From Carboxydocella thermautotrophica (GTDB lineage Bacteria; Bacillota; GCA-003054495; Carboxydocellales; Carboxydocellaceae), in contig CP028514.1 in NCBI GenBank assembly GCA_003054495.1, forward strand, positions 1,148,501 through 1,212,500: a DNA stretch of 64,000 nt, in the 5' to 3' direction. The notes under the pieces are model-generated. The model saw nothing but the letters and a program-made list of their open reading frames with translations. It ran no database searches and was not told the origin of the DNA. A program made the position numbers and the translations under genes. The number at the start of each line of letters is the position of its first letter. Position 1 is the first letter of the stretch. Positions 1-9,382 of the stretch are shown piece by piece.

Positions 1-1016
1 AGGAACTGGCAGAGGGCAATCGCAGCATTTTTTCCCGGGAACTGCAGGAAGCTCTCCGACATACTCTGCAGCGGGGGGAACAGGCGATTCTGTTTTTGAA
101 TCGCCGGGGCTACAGTACTTTTGTATCCTGCCGCAGCTGCGGGTATGTGCTGCGCTGTCCTGCCTGTGATGTGACTTTGACCTATCATAGTTCGGACCAG
201 ACGGTACGCTGTCACTATTGTGAACACAGAGAACCTTCCCCGGCCCTTTGTCCCCGGTGTAATTCCAGGTATATCCGTTATTTTGGGGCAGGTACCCAGC
301 GGGTGGCAGAGGAATTTGCCCGGGAGTTTCCAGGTGTGAGCTGGCAGCGGATGGATGTGGATACTACCAGTCGTCGGGGAGCCCATGAAACTATCATTCA
401 GAATATGCTGGAAGAAAAAATTCAGGTTCTAATCGGCACCCAGATGATTGCCAAGGGCCTGGATTTTCCTAAAGTAACTCTGGTCGGTGTGATTTCTGCC
501 GATACTTCCCTGAATGTTCCCGATTTCCGTTCAGGGGAAAGGACTTTTCAGCTCCTGACTCAGGTGGGCGGTCGGGCTGGCCGGGATGTCCTGCCGGGGA
601 GGGTGATTATTCAGACCTATTCGCCGGAACATTACAGCATTTTACGGGCAGTAGAACATGATTATCCGGGTTTTTACCGGGAGGAGCTGGAGCTGAGGGA
701 AATGCTGGGCAATCCCCCTTTCAGCTACCTGGTCCGTCTACTGCTTAGCGGGCCCAGGGAAGAGGAAGTAATCAGGGGCAGTCAGCTGATCTGTGACTGG
801 CTGCAACCGGGATTGCAAGCGGATCAGTCCCTGCTGGGGCCCGCCCCGGCGCCTCTGTCCCGCTTGCGGGGCCAGTATCGCTGGCATCTGGCCATCAAGG
901 GCCCGGAGCTGGAGGGATTACGCAGCCTGGGCCGGGAAGTGTTACAGAAATGGAGCAAGCAACGCAGTGGGGAAGTGCGTCTGGTTCTGGATATTGAACC
1001 AGTTAGTTTGCTATAA
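1..1016 (+). CDS. priA: Primosomal protein N' (PriA helicase), 3' part
   Basis: PriA is the 3'-5' helicase that reloads the replisome at stalled forks. The reading frame is open from the left edge (codons from base 3), so about 337 C-terminal residues are present and the N-terminal DNA-binding and Walker A regions lie outside the window. Visible are the paired zinc-binding cysteines (CRSC, CPAC, CHYC, CPRC), the helicase stretch TQMIAKGLDFPKVTLVGV and motif VI QVGGRAGR. It ends 17 bases before def, in the usual Firmicutes order priA-def-fmt-rsmB. An internal TTG at base 96 follows no ribosome binding site and is not the start. Identification is secure. Confidence 0.95.
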   Translation, partial: ELAEGNRSIFSRELQEALRHTLQRGEQAILFLNRRGYSTFVSCRSCGYVLRCPACDVTLTYHSSDQTVRCHYCEHREPSPALCPRCNSRYIRYFGAGTQRVAEEFAREFPGVSWQRMDVDTTSRRGAHETIIQNMLEEKIQVLIGTQMIAKGLDFPKVTLVGVISADTSLNVPDFRSGERTFQLLTQVGGRAGRDVLPGRVIIQTYSPEHYSILRAVEHDYPGFYREELELREMLGNPPFSYLVRLLLSGPREEEVIRGSQLICDWLQPGLQADQSLLGPAPAPLSRLRGQYRWHLAIKGPELEGLRSLGREVLQKWSKQRSGEVRLVLDIEPVSLL

Positions 1017-1033
1017 AGTGAGGGAGATAATTA

Positions 1034-1489
1034 ATGGCAGTATTTAAAATAGTGGAGATTGGCGATCCTGTTCTGCGTCAAGTTGCCAAACCGGTAAAAG
1101 AGATTACCCCCAATATCATCAAGCTCCTGGAAAACATGGCTGATACTATGTATGATGCGGAAGGGGTAGGGCTGGCTGCTCCCCAGATTGGCATCAGCAA
1201 ACGGGTGATAGTAGTTGATGTGGGTGAGGGACTGATTGAACTGATCAATCCAGAGATTATCCATTGTGAAGGCAAGGAAGTGGCGGTGGAAGGTTGTCTT
1301 TCTGTTCCCGGCAAACAGGGGGATGTGGAGAGATGGGCTAGAGTCAAGGTCCGCGGTCTAAACCGCCAGGGGGAACTGGTGGAATATGAGGCCGAAGGCT
1401 TGCTGGCCCGCGCCTTCCAGCATGAAATTGACCATCTTGATGGTATCTTATATGTAGATAAAGCAGAAAATCTGCGCCCCAGCAAATAG
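1034..1489 (+). CDS. def: Peptide deformylase
   Basis: Removes the N-formyl group from nascent polypeptides in the cytoplasm, using a metal ion. The 151-residue protein has the three family motifs in order: [17 protein letters not shown] (metal-binding Cys) and HEIDHLDG (two metal His and the catalytic Glu). The ATG follows a GAGGGAG site with about 7 bases of spacing. It is directly followed by fmt, whose product adds the formyl group that this enzyme removes, so the pair is functionally coupled. Length is typical of the short bacterial type. Confidence 0.97.
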   Translation: MAVFKIVEIGDPVLRQVAKPVKEITPNIIKLLENMADTMYDAEGVGLAAPQIGISKRVIVVDVGEGLIELINPEIIHCEGKEVAVEGCLSVPGKQGDVERWARVKVRGLNRQGELVEYEAEGLLARAFQHEIDHLDGILYVDKAENLRPSK

Positions 1490-1501
1490 GAGGGATACAG
1501 C

Positions 1502-2431
1502 ATGCGGATTGTCTTTATGGGAACCCCTGATTTTGCTGTGCCCAGCTTGCTGGCATTGGACCAGCCCGGCTGGCAGGTGGTAGGTGTAGTAACCCAGCCG
1601 GACCGACCGCGGGGGCGGGGACAGAAAGTTTCTTTCTCCCCTGTTAAAGAAGCGGCTCTAAGCCGGGGCTGGCCGGTTTTTCAGCCCTTGAAAGTTAAAG
1701 ATGAAAACTTTCTGGCAGAGCTGGAAGAATTACGGCCAGATGCCATTGTGGTAGTAGCTTATGGTCAGATATTGCCGGAAAAGATCCTGCAATTGCCGCC
1801 CCTGGGTTGTATCAATGTCCATGCTTCTTTGCTGCCTCGCTACCGGGGAGCTGCCCCTATCCAATGGGCAATCATTAATGGTGAACAGGAAACCGGTATT
1901 ACAACCATGTACATGAGCAGGGAACTGGATGCCGGGGATATGATTCTGAAAGCCAAAGTGCCCATTACGGATACGGATACCTTTGGAACTTTGCATGACC
2001 GGCTGGCCACTCTGGGGGCAGAGTTGCTGGTGCAAACCCTGACCCAAATCGAGCAGGGCCAGGCGCCCCGGGAACCCCAGGACCATAGCCGGGCCACCTA
2101 TGCGCCAATGCTGAATCGGGAAACAGAGCGGATTAACTGGGGGGCTGGCGGCCAGCAGATTGTCAACCTGATCCGGGGCTTAAACCCCTGGCCGGGGGCC
2201 TATACCCTCTGGGAAGGGAATCCCCTGAAAATCTGGCAGGCCAGGTTTGAACCTGGCACACCGCTGGCTGATCCGGGAACTGTAGTGGAATTGCGCGCAG
2301 AAGGACCAGTGGTGGCAGCCGGAGATGGGCACCTGGTGCTAACCCAGTTGCAGCCAGCAGGAAGCAGGGCCATGACCGGGGCAGACTTCCTGAGGGGGCG
2401 CAAACTGCAGGCTGGAACTAAACTGGAATAA
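1502..2431 (+). CDS. fmt: Methionyl-tRNA formyltransferase
   Basis: Transfers a formyl group from 10-formyl-tetrahydrofolate to initiator Met-tRNA. The 309-residue protein has the N-terminal formyltransferase domain with the catalytic NVHASLLPRYRG segment and the downstream ELDAGDMI stretch carrying the active-site Asp, followed by the C-terminal tRNA-binding domain. AGGAGGG lies just upstream of the ATG. It sits 12 bases after def and 16 bases before rsmB and is very probably co-transcribed with both. Length is normal for the family. Confidence 0.97.
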   Translation: MRIVFMGTPDFAVPSLLALDQPGWQVVGVVTQPDRPRGRGQKVSFSPVKEAALSRGWPVFQPLKVKDENFLAELEELRPDAIVVVAYGQILPEKILQLPPLGCINVHASLLPRYRGAAPIQWAIINGEQETGITTMYMSRELDAGDMILKAKVPITDTDTFGTLHDRLATLGAELLVQTLTQIEQGQAPREPQDHSRATYAPMLNRETERINWGAGGQQIVNLIRGLNPWPGAYTLWEGNPLKIWQARFEPGTPLADPGTVVELRAEGPVVAAGDGHLVLTQLQPAGSRAMTGADFLRGRKLQAGTKLE

Positions 2432-2447
2432 AGTTGGTGGAATAACT

Positions 2448-3761
2448 TTGAAAGAACCACGTCAAATAGCAGTAGAAATAGTGGAACAGGTATTATGGCA
2501 ACAGGCCTATTCCAACCTGACTCTGAATAAAGCCGCCAGTGCCCTGGATAGCAGGGAACGCAAGCTGGTAACTGAACTGGTTTATGGTACTGTAAAATAC
2601 TATTTAGCATTGGCCTGGCTATTAAATCAGTTTTTAAGTAAACCCCTGGAAAAGATGCCCCACAGATTACAGGCTATCCTGCTGGTAGGTGCTTACCAGA
2701 TTGTAAAAAGTGAAAGGATACCAGGCCCGGCAGCAGTACATACCAGTGTGGAACTTGCCAAAAAGAACAAATTTACCGGGCTTGCCGGCCTGGTTAATGG
2801 GGTATTGCGCAATCTGTTGCGCAACCAAGGTAACTGGAGCTGGCCAGATCGGAATCAGGATCTAGTGGGCTACCTCAGTGTTTTTTACAGCTATCCTCGC
2901 TGGCTGGTACAATTGTGGCTAAAGGAACTGGGGGAAGAAGACACAGAAAAACTGCTGGCTGCCGGAAATAACATCCCCCCCTTGACTTTACGGACCAATA
3001 CCCTGCGCCTGACCCGGGCAGAACTGGTGGAACGCCTGCAGGCGGCGGGTACTGGAGTAAAAGAACTGTCCTGGCCACCAGAAGGGGTAGAACTGACGGA
3101 CTTTGACTTGCTCACCCGTATACCGGGTTTTGCGGAGGGCTGGTGGCTGGTACAGGACCAGGCATCCATGCAGGTGGCCCATGTGGTAGCACCCCTTCCG
3201 GGTATGAAGGTACTGGATACCTGTGCTGCACCGGGAGGCAAAACCACCCATCTAGCCCAGCTGATGTCTGACCAGGGGGAAATCGTAGCCTGTGATATTC
3301 ATCCCCATAAGTTGAAGCTGATTGAGGACAATTGTTTGCGTCTGGGGATAAAATCCATCCACACGGTATTGCAGGACGCTACCGCTTTGCCATCTGCCTG
3401 GCATAACCGGTTTGACCGGGTGCTGGTAGATGCCCCTTGTTCCGGACTGGGGGTAATCAGGCGCAGGCCAGAAATACGCTGGCAAAAAGCTGCGGCAGAT
3501 TTAAAGAGTCTCCCGGAGCTTCAAAAACGGATCCTACAGGCCGCTGCGGCCTGTGTAGCACCAGGAGGAATCCTGGTTTATAGTACCTGTACCATCAACC
3601 GCCAGGAAAATCAGGAGGTTGCTCGCTGGTTTGGGGAAAATTTTCCCGAGTTTCAACTTTTGCCCTGGGAGGGAGCGCCTGCCGGAGAAATACAGCTCTT
3701 GCCTCACCGGGAAAATAGTGATGGCTTTTTCCTGGCCCGCTGGCGGAAGGAGGATAAATAG
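2448..3761 (+). CDS. rsmB: 16S rRNA m5C967 methyltransferase RsmB
   Basis: SAM-dependent methyltransferase acting on C967 of 16S rRNA. The 437 residues comprise an N-terminal NusB-like RNA-binding domain (about 1-130) and a C-terminal Rossmann methyltransferase domain. That domain shows motif I VLDTCAAPGGKTTHLA, the motif IV cysteine in VDAPCSGLGVIRRRPEIRW, and the motif VI cysteine in YSTCTINRQEN. The start is TTG at 2448, preceded by GGTGG at a good distance. Many relatives carry a zinc metallopeptidase gene between fmt and rsmB; it is absent here. Confidence 0.95.
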   Translation: MKEPRQIAVEIVEQVLWQQAYSNLTLNKAASALDSRERKLVTELVYGTVKYYLALAWLLNQFLSKPLEKMPHRLQAILLVGAYQIVKSERIPGPAAVHTSVELAKKNKFTGLAGLVNGVLRNLLRNQGNWSWPDRNQDLVGYLSVFYSYPRWLVQLWLKELGEEDTEKLLAAGNNIPPLTLRTNTLRLTRAELVERLQAAGTGVKELSWPPEGVELTDFDLLTRIPGFAEGWWLVQDQASMQVAHVVAPLPGMKVLDTCAAPGGKTTHLAQLMSDQGEIVACDIHPHKLKLIEDNCLRLGIKSIHTVLQDATALPSAWHNRFDRVLVDAPCSGLGVIRRRPEIRWQKAAADLKSLPELQKRILQAAAACVAPGGILVYSTCTINRQENQEVARWFGENFPEFQLLPWEGAPAGEIQLLPHRENSDGFFLARWRKEDK

Positions 3762-3766
3762 GAACG

Positions 3767-4810
3767 ATGATCAATTTAAAAACCCTTTCTTTGCCTGAGC
3801 TTACCTGCTGGCTAACCGCTGAACTGGGGCAGCCCGCCTTCCGGGCCCAGCAAATTTACCAGTGGATCTGGCAAAAAGGGGTTACGGATTTTGAGGCTAT
3901 GACCAATTTGAGTAAAGAAATGAGGCAACAGCTGCGGGAAAAGGCAAAAATCGAGAGTCTGCAGCTGGTTACCAGCCAGCAGGCCAGGGATGGGACCATT
4001 AAGGCCCTCTTTGCCCTACCCGATGGGCAGGCGGTGGAAACGGTGTTGATGGTGTATAATTACGGCACCAGTGTCTGCGTTTCCAGTCAGGTGGGTTGTC
4101 GTATGGGCTGTCGCCTTTGCGCTTCCACTCTTGGCGGTCTGGTGCGCAATCTGGAGGCCTGGGAGATTTATGATCAAGTGCTGGCTATGCAAAAACTGAG
4201 CGGATCCAGAGTAGGCCGGGTAGTGGTGATGGGGACTGGCGAACCTCTGGATAACTATGATGAGGTAGTAAAGTTTTTGCGTCTGGTCAGTGACCGCCAG
4301 GGTCTAAATATTGGTCAGCGTCACCTGACAGTTTCTACCAGTGGTCTGGTACCTCGCATCTATGACCTGGCCCGGGAAGGACTGGCCATTACCCTGGCCA
4401 TATCCCTTCATGCGCCCAATGATCAGCTGCGCAGTTACCTTTTGCCGATCAACCGCAAATATCCCTTGCAAAAGCTGCTGGCAGCCTGTGATTTTTACAC
4501 TGAGCAGACCGGGCGCCGGATTACCTATGAGTATGCCCTGATCAAAGGAGTAAATGACAGTGAAGAACTGGCGCGGCAACTGGGCAGTTTATTGCGGGGT
4601 CGCCTGGCTCATGTGAATTTAATACCCATCAATCCAGTTCCTGAATATGACTGGGAGCGGCCTGAACAGCAGGAAATTGCCCGTTTTCGTAGAATAGTCG
4701 AAACATACGGGCTGGAGGTTTCCGTCCGGCGGGAACTGGGCCAGGAAATTGATGCCGCCTGCGGTCAATTGCGCCGCAGGGTAATGGCTGAGAGGAGCGG
4801 GAAAGGATGA
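3767..4810 (+). CDS. rlmN: Dual-specificity 23S rRNA/tRNA methyltransferase RlmN
   Basis: Radical-SAM enzyme that makes 2-methyladenosine at A2503 of 23S rRNA and A37 of some tRNAs. The 347-residue protein contains the radical-SAM cluster motif CRMGCRLC, the SAM-binding MGTGEPLDNYDEV, and the C-terminal cysteine in EIDAACGQL that is methylated during catalysis. It begins 5 bases after rsmB and its stop overlaps the start of the next gene by 4 bases, so translational coupling with the signalling genes downstream is likely. Confidence 0.97.
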   Translation: MINLKTLSLPELTCWLTAELGQPAFRAQQIYQWIWQKGVTDFEAMTNLSKEMRQQLREKAKIESLQLVTSQQARDGTIKALFALPDGQAVETVLMVYNYGTSVCVSSQVGCRMGCRLCASTLGGLVRNLEAWEIYDQVLAMQKLSGSRVGRVVVMGTGEPLDNYDEVVKFLRLVSDRQGLNIGQRHLTVSTSGLVPRIYDLAREGLAITLAISLHAPNDQLRSYLLPINRKYPLQKLLAACDFYTEQTGRRITYEYALIKGVNDSEELARQLGSLLRGRLAHVNLIPINPVPEYDWERPEQQEIARFRRIVETYGLEVSVRRELGQEIDAACGQLRRRVMAERSGKG

Positions 4811-5202
4811 GCTGGTGGAGAAGGCTATGGCGGCGTAAAACAGAGTTGATGAGTGGTCAGGATGGCACCATTGTGTTTGCTTTACCGGCCCAGTGTCAGG
4901 AAATAAGTTCAGCCGCAGCTGCGGCGTTAGTAATATTATCCGGGGAGGATACTGGCATGCGCCTTGCCCTGCCCCGGCAAACGGTGTACATAGGCCGAAG
5001 AGAGGACTGCACCATTACTATTAATCATCCAACGGTATCGAGACTCCATGCCAGGATTCTGCCGACTGACAGAGGCTGGGTTCTGCAGGACCTGGACAGT
5101 GCCAATGGTACTCTGGTTAACGGGCGACCGGTAACAGAAGTACTGCTTTCCCCGGGGGACAGGATTAAGATAGGACCCTGGGAAGCAGAGTTTTATCTCT
5201 AG
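4807..5202 (+). CDS. FHA-domain protein
   Basis: Small cytoplasmic phosphothreonine-recognition protein of 131 residues. The FHA domain fills the C-terminal two thirds: the strand IGRREDCTITINHPTVSRLH carries the conserved Gly-Arg and Ser-x-x-His, and DLDSANGTLVNG carries the Asn-Gly. The first 40 residues are basic, then alanine-rich, and match nothing I recognise. It overlaps rlmN by 4 bases and directly precedes the PP2C phosphatase and PASTA kinase. It is probably a substrate or adaptor of that pair, which is inference from position. Confidence 0.85.
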   Translation: MSWWRRLWRRKTELMSGQDGTIVFALPAQCQEISSAAAAALVILSGEDTGMRLALPRQTVYIGRREDCTITINHPTVSRLHARILPTDRGWVLQDLDSANGTLVNGRPVTEVLLSPGDRIKIGPWEAEFYL

Positions 5203-5209
5203 GGAGAGT

Positions 5210-5968
5210 ATGTGTGAGGTGGGAAAATTGCAGTTTGCGGTAGGTACCCATGTTGGTCTGGTCAGAAAAAACAATCAGGATGCTTTTATTTTGGCTCCTG
5301 ATCTCAATTTATTCGGGGTAGCTGATGGGATGGGCGGTCATGCTGCAGGGGAGATTGCCAGCCAGATGGCCGGGGAGATAATAATCCAGGAGTTGGCCCG
5401 GAATCGGGAGCAATTAATAGGTCCTGGGATACTGGGACTTTTACGCCAGGCAGTGGAGAAAGCCAACCAGGAAATTTATCACCGCGGGCGGCTGGAAAAT
5501 CAAAACCTGGGCATGGGTACTACCGTGACCTGTGGTTATTTCTCCGGGGACAGTAACCTGTTAGTTATTGCTCATGTGGGTGATAGCCGGGCATACCGCT
5601 GGCGGCGAGGAGAACTGAAGTTATTAACCCATGACCATTCCCTGGTCTATCAGCTTTACCAGAATGGCGGAATCAGTTTGGAGGAAGCCTTTAAACATCC
5701 CCAGCGTAATATCCTGACTAGAGCTCTGGGGATGGATCCGGCCGTAGTGGTGGATTTAACGGAACTAACCATAGAACCTGATGACCTGTATCTTTTTTGC
5801 ACCGATGGTTTAAGCGGTCAGGTTAGAGATGAGGAAATGCTGGAATTGCTGCAAACATGGCAGGAAGATAACAGTGACTTACCTACCCTGGCAAACAGGC
5901 TGATAGAGGAGGCACTTGAGCGGGGTGGCAAGGATAACATCACGCTGGTGCTGGTAAAACCGAGGTGA
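5210..5968 (+). CDS. prpC: PP2C-family Ser/Thr protein phosphatase
   Basis: Metal-dependent phosphatase that reverses phosphorylation by the neighbouring PASTA kinase. The 252 residues hold the PP2C motifs in order: GLVRKNNQDAFIL, VADGMGGHAAGEIASQ (metal Asp), GTTVTCGYF, HVGDSRAYRW, TDGLSGQV and GGKDNITLVLV (metal Asp). No membrane segment is visible, so it is cytoplasmic. The gene lies 7 bases after the FHA gene and its end abuts the kinase gene, the standard phosphatase-kinase pair of Firmicutes. Confidence 0.95.
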   Translation: MCEVGKLQFAVGTHVGLVRKNNQDAFILAPDLNLFGVADGMGGHAAGEIASQMAGEIIIQELARNREQLIGPGILGLLRQAVEKANQEIYHRGRLENQNLGMGTTVTCGYFSGDSNLLVIAHVGDSRAYRWRRGELKLLTHDHSLVYQLYQNGGISLEEAFKHPQRNILTRALGMDPAVVVDLTELTIEPDDLYLFCTDGLSGQVRDEEMLELLQTWQEDNSDLPTLANRLIEEALERGGKDNITLVLVKPR

Positions 5969-5973
5969 GGACC

Positions 5974-7848
5974 ATGGAACTGATAGGCAGAGTAATAGCA
6001 GGCCGTTATCATGTAGAGGAGCTGTTAGGTGGCGGCGGCATGGCAGTAGTATATCGGGCTCATTGTCGCTATTTGCAGCGGGATGTTACCATTAAAATCC
6101 TGCGCCCGCAGTATTCTGATGATGCTGATTTTGTAGAACGCTTTCGGCGGGAAGCCCAGGCGGTGGCCCGTTTGTCTCACCCCAATATTGTCAATGTCTT
6201 TGATGTAGGTCAGGACGGAATTATCCACTATATCGTAATGGAATATATTGATGGCATCACCTTGAAAAGATATATCCGGGAAAAGGGCCCGCTGGCACCG
6301 GTGGAAGCGGTAGATATAGCCCGGCAGATCTGTGCGGCTTTGGTCCATGCCCATGCCAGTGGGATTGTGCATCGGGATATCAAGTCAGGTAATATCCTCA
6401 TTGCCAAAGATGGAAGGGTAAAAGTCACTGATTTCGGCATCGCCCGCTCCACAACCGATGTTACTGTGACCCAAACCGGGACGATTGTAGGCTCAGTCCA
6501 TTATATTTCCCCTGAACAGGCTCGAGGAGAACCGGCCTCTTTTCAGTCTGACCTTTACTCGGTGGGGGTCGTGCTGTTTGAAATGCTGGCCGGGCGGCTG
6601 CCATATGAGGGAGAATCGCCAATTGCAGTAGCCATGAAACATATGGGGGATCAGCCTCCCTCTCTATCCAAGCTGAATCCTGCCGTTAGCCCGGAGCTGG
6701 AGATGGTGGTTCGGCGGGCAATGGCCAAAGACCGGGCGCGCCGCTATGCCAGTGCGGAGGAGATGCTGGAGGACCTGAGGACAGTCCTCATAGGCCAAAT
6801 TAGTGAACAGACGAAAAAACTGATGCTGGATGAAAATCCAACCATGGTTTTGCCCCGGGATGAACTGAAACAGGCTCTGGGTAAGCAGCAGGCTGCCAGG
6901 GAAAAGAAAAATAAACGTAAACTCTGGGCTTGGCTGGCTATTCTGGTTACCCTGTTAATTCTCGGGGGAGCTGGCTATTTTCTGCTTTTACCCAAAACGG
7001 TGGAAGTGCCGGATTTGACCAATTTGACAGTAGAAGAGGCAGAACAGCGCTTAAAGCCAGCTCATTTGCAACTGGAAGTGCTGGGGCGGGAATATAGTGA
7101 CACCATTGCGGAGAACCGGATAATCAGTCAACGGGAAAAGCCCGGGACTGAAGTGCGGGAAGGGCAGGCTATTGGTGTAATTGTCAGTGTAGGAGTGGAA
7201 AAGGTGAATGTGCCTGATCTTTCAGGCCAGGATAAGGAAGATGCTCGTCTGGCCCTGGAAAAGGCAGGGTTAGCTCTGGGGACGATTGATTACCAGTACA
7301 GTGATGAATATGAAAAGGATACAGTTATTTCCCAGAACCCGGCTGCTGGTGAACAAGTCCCCCGCCAGACTGCAGTAAATCTGGTGGTCAGCAAGGGTAA
7401 AAAACCGGTGTTGCTGAAAATGCCCAATGTTACCGGGTTAAGCCTTACTGCTGCCAGGGCAGCCCTGGAAGCCATGGGCCTGAAAGTACCGGAGGAAAAT
7501 ATTACTCAGGAAGCCAGTACGGACTTTTTCCCTGGGACAGTTATCAGTCAGGAGCCTCAGCCGGGGACAGAAACGGAAAAGGGTAGCAGTGTCAAACTGA
7601 AAGTAAGCGCCGGTCCTGGACCTCAGCCTCAGCAAATTTCTATTTCGGTAAACATCCCCGGGGCAGGTGAGCCCCACCAGGTCTCCATCAAAGTAGTGGA
7701 TAACAAGAGCCCGGAAGGCAGACAGGAGTTTATTGGCAGTGGCACCGGGGGTTCCACTCTGGTGGTGCCGATCAGATACTACGGTAAAGCTAAAGCTTTG
7801 ATTTTCATTGATGGACAAAAATCAGAAGAACAGGAACTAACCCCATAG
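5974..7848 (+). CDS. prkC: PASTA-domain Ser/Thr protein kinase
   Basis: Membrane kinase that senses peptidoglycan fragments and regulates cell wall growth and spore germination. From the ATG at 5974 (GAGGTG 6 bases upstream; an in-frame GTG at 5965 is possible) it has 624 residues. It has an N-terminal kinase domain with the glycine loop LGGGGMAVVY, catalytic HRDIKSGNIL and DFGIA, one membrane helix (WLAILVTLLILGGAGYF), then three external PASTA repeats beginning VEVPDL, VNVPDL and MPNVTGL, and a C-terminal extension. The kinase-PASTA layout is the classic PrkC/PknB type. Confidence 0.96.
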   Translation: MELIGRVIAGRYHVEELLGGGGMAVVYRAHCRYLQRDVTIKILRPQYSDDADFVERFRREAQAVARLSHPNIVNVFDVGQDGIIHYIVMEYIDGITLKRYIREKGPLAPVEAVDIARQICAALVHAHASGIVHRDIKSGNILIAKDGRVKVTDFGIARSTTDVTVTQTGTIVGSVHYISPEQARGEPASFQSDLYSVGVVLFEMLAGRLPYEGESPIAVAMKHMGDQPPSLSKLNPAVSPELEMVVRRAMAKDRARRYASAEEMLEDLRTVLIGQISEQTKKLMLDENPTMVLPRDELKQALGKQQAAREKKNKRKLWAWLAILVTLLILGGAGYFLLLPKTVEVPDLTNLTVEEAEQRLKPAHLQLEVLGREYSDTIAENRIISQREKPGTEVREGQAIGVIVSVGVEKVNVPDLSGQDKEDARLALEKAGLALGTIDYQYSDEYEKDTVISQNPAAGEQVPRQTAVNLVVSKGKKPVLLKMPNVTGLSLTAARAALEAMGLKVPEENITQEASTDFFPGTVISQEPQPGTETEKGSSVKLKVSAGPGPQPQQISISVNIPGAGEPHQVSIKVVDNKSPEGRQEFIGSGTGGSTLVVPIRYYGKAKALIFIDGQKSEEQELTP

Positions 7849-7858
7849 GAGGACGGTT

Positions 7859-8725
7859 ATGGAGACAGGAATAGTGCTGAAAGGAATAGGCGGCTATTAC
7901 TATGTCCGCGTTGGAGATACTGTCTACGAATGCCGTCTGCGGGGCAAATTCCGCAAACTGCAACAAACGGCTCTGGTAGGGGATGAGGTAAAGATAACCT
8001 CTTTAAACCGGGAACAGGGGGTAATTGAGGAAATTTTGCCCCGCCGTAACGCTCTCATCAGGCCCCCTATCGCTAATGTAGATCAGGCTTTGCTAGTTTT
8101 TGCCGCCGCCAACCCTGACCCTAACCGCTTATTGATCGACCGCTTATTAGTACAGGTCAGTGCGGAAGGAATTCATCCCCTACTGGTAATTAATAAAGGG
8201 GACTTGGATCCGGAGGGCGCACAACGGCTGACTGCTCTCTACCGGGCGGCCGGGTTTACGACATTGATTACCAGTGCTGTAACCGGGCAGGGGTTACCGG
8301 AATTAAAACAGCATCTGGCTACCCGGGTGTCAGTAATCTGCGGGCCATCTGGAGCGGGCAAATCCAGCCTGATCAATGCTCTGGCCCCCGGCCTTTCCCT
8401 GAAAACCGGGGAAGTTAGTGATAAAATCGGACGGGGGCGGCATACTACCAGGCATGTGGAGTTGCTGACCGTAGGGGAGGGCTGGCTGGCTGATACGCCT
8501 GGTTTTAGCTCTTTGAGTCTTCATAATGTTAATAGTAAAGAACTGGCCCATTTTTATCCCGATTTTTTGCCCTATATGCAATGCCGTTTCCCCGGCTGCA
8601 TGCACCGGGCTGAACCTGATTGTGGAGTGCGACTGGCAGTAGAGCAGGGGCTGATCGACCAGACGCGCTACCATAATTACCTGGAATTGCTGGAAGAAGT
8701 GCTGGAACAGGAGAGGAGGTACTAG
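7859..8725 (+). CDS. rsgA: Ribosome small-subunit GTPase RsgA
   Basis: Circularly permuted GTPase that assists late 30S ribosome maturation. The 288 residues show the permuted order: OB-fold start, then NKGD (G4) and SA (G5), then GPSGAGKSSLIN (G1) and DTPG (G3). The C-terminal zinc domain has Cys-Arg-Phe-Pro-Gly-Cys followed by HRAEPDCGV. It follows the kinase gene by 10 bases and precedes rpe by 2, the same order found in Bacillus subtilis (prkC-rsgA-rpe). Confidence 0.97.
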   Translation: METGIVLKGIGGYYYVRVGDTVYECRLRGKFRKLQQTALVGDEVKITSLNREQGVIEEILPRRNALIRPPIANVDQALLVFAAANPDPNRLLIDRLLVQVSAEGIHPLLVINKGDLDPEGAQRLTALYRAAGFTTLITSAVTGQGLPELKQHLATRVSVICGPSGAGKSSLINALAPGLSLKTGEVSDKIGRGRHTTRHVELLTVGEGWLADTPGFSSLSLHNVNSKELAHFYPDFLPYMQCRFPGCMHRAEPDCGVRLAVEQGLIDQTRYHNYLELLEEVLEQERRY

Positions 8726-8727
8726 TC

Positions 8728-9381
8728 TTGGTTCAGATCGCCCCATCCATATTGTCAGCGAATTTTGCCAACCTCTGGGCCCACGTGGCACAGGTAGAAG
8801 CTGCTGGTGCGGAAATGCTGCATATCGATGTCATGGATGGACATTTTGTCCCTAACATTACCATTGGTCCGCTGGTGGTACAGGCCTTGCGGGATAAAAG
8901 CCGGATGACTTTCGATGTTCACCTGATGATCACCAACCCGGACCAGTTTATTGGAGAATTTGTGAAGGCCGGTGCCGATATTATTTCCGTACATGCGGAA
9001 GCCTGTACCCATTTACATCGGACCCTGCAAACCATTCGTAATCATGGTATCAAGGCAGCTGTCGCTTTGAATCCGGCTACACCTCTGACAGTGATTGAAT
9101 ATGTTTTACCTTATCTGGACATGGTCTTGCTGATGACTGTGAATCCGGGATTTGGCGGACAGCGTTTTATTCCGGAAATGGTGGAAAAGATTGAACGGCT
9201 TAATACCTGGCGGCGCGAAAGAAAGCTGAATTTTACCATTCAGGTTGACGGGGGCATTAACCAGGAAACTGCGCCCTTGGTGGTCAAAGCCGGAGCTGAT
9301 ATCCTGGTGGCCGGGTCCTATATTTTCGGTGCTGCCGACATCTCGACAGCAATCCGCAGTTTGCGGGAAAGGTGCGGGTAA
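8728..9381 (+). CDS. rpe: Ribulose-phosphate 3-epimerase
   Basis: Interconverts ribulose 5-phosphate and xylulose 5-phosphate in the pentose phosphate pathway. The 217-residue TIM-barrel protein carries HIDVMDGHFVPNITIGP (metal His/Asp), HLMI, VNPGFGGQ and DGGIN. The start is TTG at 8728, preceded by GGAGAGGAGG with 7 bases of spacing. It may also serve the pentose imported by the xylose-type ABC system further downstream, though nothing links them directly. Confidence 0.96.
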   Translation: MVQIAPSILSANFANLWAHVAQVEAAGAEMLHIDVMDGHFVPNITIGPLVVQALRDKSRMTFDVHLMITNPDQFIGEFVKAGADIISVHAEACTHLHRTLQTIRNHGIKAAVALNPATPLTVIEYVLPYLDMVLLMTVNPGFGGQRFIPEMVEKIERLNTWRRERKLNFTIQVDGGINQETAPLVVKAGADILVAGSYIFGAADISTAIRSLRERCG

Positions 9382-9382
9382 A

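Noticed and set aside
793..1047. Alternative frame inside priA
   Set aside because: Shadow of the priA coding sequence without a ribosome binding site or recognisable product.
9245..9382. N-terminal extension of the HDAC-like protein
   Set aside because: The stretch lies entirely within rpe in another frame; the family-typical start is ATG 9383, directly after the rpe stop.
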